From Acidobacteriota bacterium (lineage in GTDB: Bacteria; Acidobacteriota; Blastocatellia; Pyrinomonadales; Pyrinomonadaceae), in NCBI GenBank assembly GCA_013696385.1, contig JACCYR010000011.1:1-8709 (forward strand): 8,709 nucleotides of DNA, given 5' to 3'. A program made the position numbers and the translations under genes. The notes below the pieces were generated by a model, which was not told where the DNA came from, did not search any database, and saw only the letters and a program-made list of their open reading frames with translations. Of the stretch, positions 1-5,345 are shown piece after piece (the first letter of the stretch is position 1; each line of letters starts with the position of its first letter).

Positions 1-58
1 AAAAGTAGAATTTTACGGTTCGGTTCCTCCCTAAAACAACTCATTCGTTGATAAATTT

Positions 59-80
59 TTGAGTGCCAATTGAGTGCCAA
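59..80. repeat. Tandem 11-bp direct repeat, candidate integrase arm-binding site
   Basis: Two perfect, directly adjacent copies of TTGAGTGCCAA (59-69 and 70-80). The 11-bp period places both copies on the same face of the helix. Paired short direct repeats of this kind flank the core att site of many tyrosine-recombinase elements, where the integrase N-terminal domain or an excisionase binds. The partial tRNA gene about 240 bp to the right supports this reading. The binding role is inferred; only the repeat is seen. Confidence 0.5.
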
Positions 81-178
81 GTATTCCAAAACAAGCGAAA
101 CTTAATAAAACTATTATAAAGTGAAAAATGGTAAATGCTGAATATGCCAAAGAAAAAAGCGAAATCATCTATTAAAAT

Positions 179-200
179 TTGGTGTGTCGTTGGTGTGTCA
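179..200. repeat. Second tandem 11-bp direct repeat, candidate integrase arm-binding site
   Basis: Two adjacent 11-bp units, TTGGTGTGTCG (179-189) and TTGGTGTGTCA (190-200), differ only in the last base. The period equals that of the pair at 59-80, but the unit differs. TGTGTC-type direct repeats near a tRNA att site recall those beside P4-like integrase genes; this comparison is from memory. It could be a second class of arm site or an excisionase site. Confidence 0.5.
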
Positions 201-231
201 AAGGCATCTGAAACAAGAAAAAATTGATTAA

Positions 232-301
232 ACCGAAACAAACGCAAATTAAATAACTAATTGATAAAACATAACTTAACCGAAACTGAAAGAACGCAAA
301 T
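232..301. repeat. Imperfect repeat pair next to the att site
   Basis: The elements ACCGAAAC and AACGCAAAT occur twice, at about 232-249 and 279-301, the second time with a few more bases between them. Together with the two 11-bp tandem pairs they make the 260 bp left of the tRNA fragment repeat-rich and apparently non-coding. A role in recombination complex assembly is possible, but nothing beyond the repetition is seen. Confidence 0.3.
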
Positions 302-317
302 CAACGGTAATTCAAGC

Positions 318-362
318 CTGAAAATCCGCGTGTCGGCAGTTCAATTCTGTCCCAAGCCACCA
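318..362 (+). tRNA. tRNA-Phe(GAA) 3' half, probable att site
   Basis: The 3' half of a phenylalanine tRNA gene. The anticodon loop CTGAAAA is at 318-324 with anticodon GAA at 320-322. It is followed by the 3' anticodon strand TCCGC (325-329), variable loop GTGTC (330-334), T stem GGCAG/CTGTC around loop TTCAATT (335-351), 3' acceptor strand CCAAGCC (352-358), discriminator A359 and encoded CCA (360-362). The 5' acceptor strand (GGCTTGG expected), D arm and 5' anticodon strand (GCGGA expected) are absent: bases 313-317 are CAAGC. Identity starting exactly at the anticodon loop is typical of tyrosine-recombinase integration in a tRNA gene, where the intact gene sits at the element's other end. 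The copy itself should not be functional. Confidence 0.85.
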
Positions 363-379
363 TTATTTTTCAATAATTT

Positions 380-404
380 AGACGGTTAATTAAACCGTCT
401 TTTT
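380..404 (+). terminator. Intrinsic terminator behind the tRNA-Phe fragment
   Basis: A perfect 8-bp stem, AGACGGTT (380-387) with AACCGTCT (393-400), a 5-base loop and a T run (400-404). It lies 17 bp after the CCA end, so it is most likely the original tRNA-Phe terminator. This supports placing the chromosomal side of the junction to the right of 318. Confidence 0.75.
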
Positions 405-424
405 CTATTTGGTAAGAGGTAATT

Positions 425-481
425 ATGGAGCAAACGAAAGAAATTCAAATAGCGGAAGATGAAGAAAAAGAAAGAAAATGA
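425..481 (+). pseudogene. Short charged ORF, possibly the start of a broken gene
   Basis: An 18-codon ORF starting ATG at 425, preceded by a credible ribosome binding site (AAGAGG, 414-419), encodes a very acidic and basic peptide and stops at TGA 479-481. The same frame stays open after that stop to about 677 and encodes a cysteine-rich stretch, including CKCERC, before running into the helicase gene in a different frame. A good initiation signal followed by an immediate stop and then a coherent-looking segment suggests a small gene broken by a nonsense change. Alternatively it was the original 5' end of the helicase reading frame. The product is not recognised. Confidence 0.3.
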
Positions 482-612
482 CGATTTGTTGCAGAAAAAA
501 ATGATTGTAAATGTGAAAGATGTAATAATCGTCCATCTTACTTTGAAAGAGAGATTTATTTTGAAACAGGATACTGTGGTCAGGAAAAAAGCCTTTTTCT
601 CCAATTGCCTTT

Positions 613-2577
613 ATGTTTAATGAAACTATTCAAAGAAAAGCTAAATTTTGGTTTGATTCGCCGGAATGCAAAGTAAAACCTGTTATTGAATACATCCAAA
701 AAGTAGGACAATTACGCGAGCCGCAAATCGAAGCCATTGAAGTTTATCTTTTCTTGAAGATTGCCGGACAGAATAAACCGCTTTGGCAACTTTTGAGTGA
801 AGGTTTTTTCACGCAGAAGGAAGATTTATCCAAACTTAAATTATCAGTTGAAGAAAGAGATATATTTGAAAATTCAGTTTCGGCACGTTCCATTTTTGAG
901 TTTGTGCGCCAGCAAAGCGGTAACGCTTCGACAACTCTTTCTCCAAACGAAAAAGTGATTGCCGAAAATATGTCAATAATAGATTTTGAAACGGTCGCCA
1001 AGAAAATTTTTTATAGCGTGAGTTATGCTGATTACCTTTTCAGTTTGCCGATGGGCACGGGCAAAACTTTTCTGATGGCGGCTTTTATGTATTTGGATTT
1101 GTATTTTGCTCAAACCGAGCCTGACAATAAACTGTTTGCTCATAACTTTCTTGTTTTAATTCCTTCGGGTTTGAAGTCTTCGATTATTCCAAGTTTGAAA
1201 ACAATCGAAAGATTTGAACCAAGTTGGGTTATTCCAGAGCCGACGGCAAGCAATCTGAAACGTCTTATCAAGTTTGAAGTTTTAGACGAATCAAAATCCG
1301 CAAAGAAAAGCAACAAAGCCAAGAATCCGAATGTGCAGAAAATCGCACGGCATCAGCCTTTTGACACACTCGCGGGCTTAATAATGGTTGTAAATGCCGA
1401 AAAGGTTATTTTAGACCGCTTAGAACTTTCCAAACAGCAAGAGCTAATCGAAAAGACCGAAGATGAAAAAGACGCGCAGGCAAACGAACTCAGAAATTTT
1501 ATCGGTAAAATCTCAAACTTGCAGATTCTGATTGACGAAGTGCATCACGTTCCATCAAAAACGAAAGATTCAACCTCAGCAATTTCCGCCGAAGACGAAA
1601 TAAAACTGCGTCAAGTTGTCAATCGTTGGAACGAACGCGGAAACGTCAATAGCGTTTTAGGTTTTTCGGGAACGCCTTATTTGGAAAAGAAAGAGAAAAT
1701 TTCTTTCGGCGAAAAAGTCGGTTTTGAATCGGAACAAATCACGAATACGGTTTATTATTTTCCGCTTACCGAAGGAATAAAAACCTTTTTGAAAAAGCCG
1801 CAAATCAAAGCCGAACAACGCGGACTTTCTTCACTTCAAATTATTAAAAAAGGCGTAGAAGATTTTCAAAAGCAATACTCGAATAAAATTTACGCCGACG
1901 GCACAAACGCCAAACTTGCGATTTACTGCGGCTCAACTATTGAGCGATTAGAAGAAGAAATTTTTCCATTCTTGACTGATGAAGTAGGCATTCCAAAGGA
2001 AAAAATCTTGAAGTATTATTCGGGAAATAAAAAATATCCTAAAACAAAAGAGTCTGAAAATGAGTTCAATTTACTTGATACGCCATATTCAAGAAAAGAA
2101 ATTATCCTTTTATCTCAAATTGGAAAAGAAGGTTGGGATTGCCGGAGTTTGACGGGCGTTATTTTGTCACAAAGCGGCGATTGCCCGAAAAATATGGTTT
2201 TGCAGACAAGCTGCCGCTGTTTGCGCCAAGTCGAGAAAGACCGAAACGAAACCGCTTTGGTTTGGTTGAGCAAAGACAACGCCGAAACGCTCAATAGACA
2301 ATTAGCCGAAAAGCAAAAGACGAGCATCAGCGAAATTAACAGCATCGGAAAAACGGTCGAAGCGGAAAAGATTGAACGCTTTTCACGGCTTGAACATCTT
2401 AAACTTCCCGCCATTGAGTTTTATCAATTGAAGATTGAATACGAAACTTTAACGATAGACGGCGAAGCAAATCCGAAAGAGCAGATCGGCGCGATAGATA
2501 CGGATTCATTTCTCAATCAAGCAATTATCACGCAAAGGAACTTGGGAACTGCCGACAATATAACTCGAATATTTTAG
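613..2577 (+). CDS. SF2 DEAD/DEAH-type helicase, type III restriction Res-like, frameshifted
   Basis: A superfamily 2 helicase like the ATP-dependent translocase of type III restriction enzymes. Motifs appear in order over 654 residues: Walker A with MGTGKT (147-152), DEVHH Walker B (308-312), motif III SGTP (352-355), a motif V region GKEGWDCRSLTG (504-515) and motif VI QTSCRCLRQV (531-540). ATP binding and translocation are therefore predicted. The ATG at 613 has no clear ribosome binding site, but the sequence after it reads like a normal family start. The frame closes at 2577 just after it appears to shift near 2557-2563; the same protein resumes in another frame downstream. No methyltransferase partner is in the window. 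Given the frameshift and missing C-terminal part, it is probably a pseudogene. A+T content looks higher than in the genes to its right, which fits acquisition. Confidence 0.8.
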   Translation: MFNETIQRKAKFWFDSPECKVKPVIEYIQKVGQLREPQIEAIEVYLFLKIAGQNKPLWQLLSEGFFTQKEDLSKLKLSVEERDIFENSVSARSIFEFVRQQSGNASTTLSPNEKVIAENMSIIDFETVAKKIFYSVSYADYLFSLPMGTGKTFLMAAFMYLDLYFAQTEPDNKLFAHNFLVLIPSGLKSSIIPSLKTIERFEPSWVIPEPTASNLKRLIKFEVLDESKSAKKSNKAKNPNVQKIARHQPFDTLAGLIMVVNAEKVILDRLELSKQQELIEKTEDEKDAQANELRNFIGKISNLQILIDEVHHVPSKTKDSTSAISAEDEIKLRQVVNRWNERGNVNSVLGFSGTPYLEKKEKISFGEKVGFESEQITNTVYYFPLTEGIKTFLKKPQIKAEQRGLSSLQIIKKGVEDFQKQYSNKIYADGTNAKLAIYCGSTIERLEEEIFPFLTDEVGIPKEKILKYYSGNKKYPKTKESENEFNLLDTPYSRKEIILLSQIGKEGWDCRSLTGVILSQSGDCPKNMVLQTSCRCLRQVEKDRNETALVWLSKDNAETLNRQLAEKQKTSISEINSIGKTVEAEKIERFSRLEHLKLPAIEFYQLKIEYETLTIDGEANPKEQIGAIDTDSFLNQAIITQRNLGTADNITRIF

Positions 2578-3077
2578 ACAAGGAAAAAGGTGAATACGCA
2601 AATTTTGACCGTTGGATTTTTCAAATTAGCAAAGAAGGTTTCGGTTTAATTTCTTTGCCTGAATTAAGAGAGTTTGAAACTAAATTGAAAACGATTTTTG
2701 AAAAGATTACTTTTACCGAAAAGCGCAATAGGTTTTTTAATGATTTTTACGAACTTGCCGAAATAAGCAAACAAATTCGGCTTGCCTTTCACACGCGGCG
2801 CGAGTTGAAGACGCGAAGCGAAGTTATCCGGCAAGACGCGCAAATGTTATTGGTTGAAAAATTACAATCAATTCCAAAGCCGAAGTATTATTATCCGTCC
2901 GAAACGGAAACAAAATGGCAAAAAGACAAAAGAATTTTGGAACGGCAGAATTTTCTCGAAAAAGAAACCTTTACGAATGAAAGTTCGCAACATTGCCGGA
3001 GACGAAAGCATGATTATGCTTTAGAGATATTGCATTATCAAGCGCGGAATTTCAAAAGGATAATGTTGGATTTATAA
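2578..3077 (+). pseudogene. Out-of-frame continuation of the Res-like helicase
   Basis: This is the continuation of the helicase in a different frame. Dropping two bases from AATATAAC near 2557-2564 joins the upstream reading directly to NSNILDKEKGEYANFDRWIF and about 150 more residues (ISKEGFG, FETKLKTIFEKI, YYYPSETETKW). The segment has no plausible start of its own; its first usable initiator is a TTG at 2655 inside the conserved stretch. From about residue FTNESSQHC (near 2985) the sequence becomes low-quality and stops at 3077. Relatives I recall extend further and end in a nuclease-like C-terminal region, for which there is no sign here. The gene thus seems both frameshifted and truncated. 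A sequencing error could explain the frameshift, but not the lost end. Confidence 0.7.
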
Positions 3078-3148
3078 ATATAATCGCGGGCGTTGATTTA
3101 ATGCCAATAATTAAAAGCGGCGATTATTTGACACTTCAAACCGCATAA
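3020..3148 (+). pseudogene. Fragment of an unrecognised protein before the aldolase gene
   Basis: An open segment with protein-like composition, reading ...DIALSSAEFQKDNVGF and ending MPIIKSGDYLTLQTA before TAA at 3146-3148. It has no start codon in frame. A short ATG reading frame at 2977-3024 (MKVRNIAGDESMIML) would join to it with a one-base shift around 3020. It overlaps the tail of the helicase remnant in another frame and ends three bases before the aldolase ATG. The ending M-P-I-I-K-S-G-D-Y-L loosely resembles the S24/LexA peptidase motif, but the nucleophilic serine is missing, so that link is weak. Probably the 3' remnant of a gene cut at the rearrangement that truncated the helicase. 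Confidence 0.35.
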
Positions 3149-3150
3149 AA

Positions 3151-4182
3151 ATGATAGATTTAAGAAGCGACACAGTTACAAAACCAACGCCCGCGATGCG
3201 ACGTGCGATGGCGGAAGCCGAAGTCGGCGACGATGTCTACGGCGAAGACCCGACGGTTTATCTTTTGCAGGGGCGAGCCGCCGAGATTTTCGGCAAAGAA
3301 GCTGCGCTGTTTGTGCCGACAGGTTCGATGGGCAATCAAATCGCCGTCAAACTCCACACCAAAGCTGGCGATGAAGTCATTATCGAAGAACGCGGACACA
3401 TTTTCAATTACGAAATGGGAACGCCTGCCGTTGTTGCGGGCGTTTTGATTCGTCCGGTGAAAAGCCAAACGGGAAGCGGAATTTTAACGTGGAAAGAAAT
3501 TGAATCGGCTTTGCATATTAATCAACCGTATTATGCTTGTCCGACGGGTTTGATTTGTCTGGAAAATTCGCATAATCTGGCGGGCGGAAGCGTGATGACT
3601 GCCGAACACTGCGCGGAAATTTGCGACGCGGCGCACAAACTTGGAATTCCCATACACCTTGACGGCGCGCGGATTTTTAATGCTGCGGCGGCGTTGAATG
3701 AATCAGTTGCCGAACTTTCAAAAAATGTTGATTCGGTGCAGTTTTGTTTATCGAAAGGTTTAGGTGCGCCGGTTGGCTCGATGCTTTTGGGCAAAAAAGA
3801 TTTTATCGAAGAAGCGCGTGTCTGGCGCAAACGGCTCGGCGGCGGAATGCGTCAAGTCGGGGTTTTAGCGGCGGCAGGTTTGATTGCGCTCGAAGAAACT
3901 CCAAAGGTTTTGCATTTAGATAATGAAAACGCGAAACTTCTGGCGAAAGGCGCGGCAAATCTGAAAGGCGTTTCAATTGACGCAGAAAAAGTGGCGACAA
4001 ATATCGTGATTTTTGATGTTTCAAACGCAGACATTTCCGCCAGCGAAATTTGTGCGAAGTTAAAAGAATACGATATTTTAGCTTCGTCTTTCGGCAATTC
4101 GATTCGGATGGTTACGCATTACGACGTTTCGCGCAAAGATATTGAAACAACGCTCAAAGCAATGCGAGTAATTATCAAATGA
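3151..4182 (+). CDS. ltaE: Low-specificity L-threonine aldolase
   Basis: A PLP-dependent, fold-type I aldolase that cleaves L-threonine or L-allo-threonine to glycine and acetaldehyde in the cytoplasm, linking threonine and glycine metabolism. The 343-residue length is normal. Visible hallmarks are the N-terminal MIDLRSDTVTKPT, the VGDDVYGEDPT segment (25-35), RGHIFNYE with the His that would stack on PLP (His83), HLDGAR with the PLP-binding Asp (169-174), and SKGLGAPVGS (201-210), whose Lys202 should form the Schiff base. RMVTHYDV (319-326) matches the conserved C-terminal region. The ATG at 3151 gives the canonical family start, but no ribosome binding site precedes it; only three bases separate it from the upstream fragment, so its natural leader may have been replaced. 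Cytidylate kinase follows 60 bp downstream on the same strand. Confidence 0.93.
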   Translation: MIDLRSDTVTKPTPAMRRAMAEAEVGDDVYGEDPTVYLLQGRAAEIFGKEAALFVPTGSMGNQIAVKLHTKAGDEVIIEERGHIFNYEMGTPAVVAGVLIRPVKSQTGSGILTWKEIESALHINQPYYACPTGLICLENSHNLAGGSVMTAEHCAEICDAAHKLGIPIHLDGARIFNAAAALNESVAELSKNVDSVQFCLSKGLGAPVGSMLLGKKDFIEEARVWRKRLGGGMRQVGVLAAAGLIALEETPKVLHLDNENAKLLAKGAANLKGVSIDAEKVATNIVIFDVSNADISASEICAKLKEYDILASSFGNSIRMVTHYDVSRKDIETTLKAMRVIIK

Positions 4183-4217
4183 AATACGAAACTCGTTCAG
4201 TAGCTAAAGTCAAATAT

Positions 4218-4242
4218 GCTGACTACTGACAACTGATTACTA
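4218..4242. repeat. Heptanucleotide tandem repeat abutting the cmk start codon
   Basis: Three 7-base units, GCTGACT, ACTGACA and ACTGATT (4218-4238), plus the partial unit ACTA, run directly into the ATG at 4243. They occupy the position where a Shine-Dalgarno sequence would be expected, and none is present. The period matches the longer heptamer array behind cmk, although the unit is different. Confidence 0.5.
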
Positions 4243-4941
4243 ATGATAATCGCCATTGACGGACCTTCGGGCGCGGGCAAATCCACGCTCGGCAAGATGT
4301 TAGCCAAAAGACTAAATCTGCTTTATCTCGACACGGGCGCGATGTATCGTGGTGTCGGATTGGCTGTTTTGGAAAGTGGAACAAGCATCGAAGATGAAGA
4401 AGAAATTATCGAAATTGCCGAAAATGCGGAAATTGAGTTAATTGGAGAACCTGATTCTTTGCAAGTTTTATTAAATGGGCGCGATGTTTCGACAGAAATT
4501 CGGACCAACGAAGTTGGACAAATAGCTTCGATTGTTTCGACAATTCCCGAAGTGCGGAAAGTTCTTGTCGAACATCAGAGAAATCTCGGTGAAAATGCGC
4601 CTGAAGGCTGCGTTCTCGACGGGCGCGACATCGGCACAGTCATTTTTCCAAACGCGGACGCAAAATTTTTCCTGACGGCAAAGCCCGAAGCGCGGGCGCG
4701 GCGACGCTTTGAAGAAGATTTGGATAAAGGACGCGCCACAACATATGAGCAAACTTTAGCGGAAATAAATTTGCGCGACGAGCGCGACATTTCACGTGCA
4801 GATTCGCCTTTGATGATTGCCGAAGATGCGGTCGTAATTGACACCAGCGAACTTAATTTGCGGGAAGTTTTTGAACAAATGATGCGTGTTTTGCGTGAAA
4901 GACAATCAGATGAGCGCACGCGAATGGCTCGTCTGCACTAA
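4243..4941 (+). CDS. cmk: Cytidylate kinase
   Basis: Phosphorylates CMP and dCMP to the diphosphates using ATP, an essential step of pyrimidine nucleotide supply in the cytoplasm. The protein is 232 residues, normal for the bacterial long form. It opens with the P-loop GPSGAGKST (7-15), then LYLDTGAMYRG (27-37), part of the CMP-binding site. LDGRDIGTVIFP (125-136) and the LID-type segment RDERDISRADSPL (178-190) are both diagnostic. The start is set by the family-typical MIIAIDGPSG; the preceding bases are heptamer repeat with no ribosome binding site, so translation may depend on coupling or an unstructured leader. The last dozen residues are polar and variable. It lies 60 bp behind the aldolase gene, perhaps in one transcript, and converges with the secreted protein gene. 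Confidence 0.95.
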   Translation: MIIAIDGPSGAGKSTLGKMLAKRLNLLYLDTGAMYRGVGLAVLESGTSIEDEEEIIEIAENAEIELIGEPDSLQVLLNGRDVSTEIRTNEVGQIASIVSTIPEVRKVLVEHQRNLGENAPEGCVLDGRDIGTVIFPNADAKFFLTAKPEARARRRFEEDLDKGRATTYEQTLAEINLRDERDISRADSPLMIAEDAVVIDTSELNLREVFEQMMRVLRERQSDERTRMARLH

Positions 4942-4991
4942 GTAGTTTACCTAAAAGTTAGAGCAGATTTAGTTAAAGATTTTTACTGAAA

Positions 4992-5012
4992 AAGAGTGAA
5001 GAGTGAATAGTT
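4992..5012. repeat. Short heptamer array, degenerate copy
   Basis: Three 7-base units, AAGAGTG, AAGAGTG and AATAGTT (4992-5012), preceded by TTTACTGAAAA and followed by TTGGCG. The same flanks surround the larger array at 5076-5110, so the two look like duplicated copies of one repeat element. Confidence 0.55.
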
Positions 5013-5071
5013 GGCGCGGATGAGAGAGTAATACGGAAACAAAAAAGGTTGGTGAGTTAAATTTTTTTACT

Positions 5072-5167
5072 GAAAAATAGTAAATAGTTAAAAGTGAACA
5101 GTGAACAGGTTGGCGTGAACGAAGGAAAAACTATTCACTTTTAACTATCCACTATTCACTATTTTTC
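5072..5167. repeat. Inverted heptamer arrays forming a long hairpin
   Basis: The left half carries five 7-base units of consensus AANAGTG (5076-5110). The right half carries five units of the complementary consensus CACTNTT (5129-5163). The outermost ten bases, GAAAAATAGT (5072-5081) and ACTATTTTTC (5158-5167), pair perfectly, and most inner units can pair in register. The loop is about 20 bases. It lies in the convergent gap behind cmk, but the stem is A+T-rich and lacks a clean T tract, so it is better described as a dispersed repeat element than as a terminator. Confidence 0.65.
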
Positions 5168-5215
5168 GGTTAAACCAAACTTAACTTTTTTATTTTGGTA
5201 ATTTATGGGTTAAAT

Positions 5216-5326
5216 ATGAAACTCTTCAAATTTACATTTAAAAGTGAAGCTGTTTGGATTTTAATTTTTGGGCTTCTTCCTTTGGTGGCAGGAATTTTTG
5301 CGCTTATGTTTATTTTAATAAATTGA
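5216..5326 (+). CDS. Possible 36-residue single-span membrane peptide
   Basis: ATG at 5216 opens 36 codons ending TGA at 5324-5326. The product begins with a basic-aromatic stretch (MKLFKFTFKSEA) followed by a continuous hydrophobic helix of about 22 residues (14-35) with no charge, ending in Asn. This has the composition of a small inner-membrane protein with the positive N-terminus in the cytoplasm. There is no strong ribosome binding site, and the gene is too short for similarity to be judged by eye. It fills the otherwise non-coding gap between cmk and the convergent secreted protein gene, ending 19 bp before that gene's stop. It may be a chance ORF in A+T-rich DNA. Confidence 0.35.
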   Translation: MKLFKFTFKSEAVWILIFGLLPLVAGIFALMFILIN

Positions 5327-5345
5327 GCTGATAAATGCTGCCGGA

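Noticed and set aside
41..247. Minus-strand 68-codon ORF over the left repeats, and a 27-codon plus-strand ORF at 144-227
   Set aside because: Both are dominated by phenylalanine- or lysine-rich A+T-driven codons, lack ribosome binding sites and read through the 11-bp repeats; the region looks like recombination-site DNA.
2557..2564. Programmed ribosomal frameshift in the helicase gene
   Set aside because: There is no slippery heptamer or nearby stimulatory hairpin at the junction, and the downstream part is itself truncated, so mutation is the simpler explanation.
3108..3148. S24/LexA-type peptidase fragment (MPIIKSGDYL)
   Set aside because: The nucleophilic Ser of the S-M motif is absent, spacing is off by a residue and only about 40 residues exist, so the resemblance is too weak to name.
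3160..4097. Several long ORFs in other frames within the aldolase gene
   Set aside because: They are shadow frames of a gene with all catalytic motifs on the + strand; none has a recognisable domain or initiation site.
4992..5163. CRISPR array
   Set aside because: The repeats are contiguous 7-base units without spacers of constant length, and no cas gene is present.
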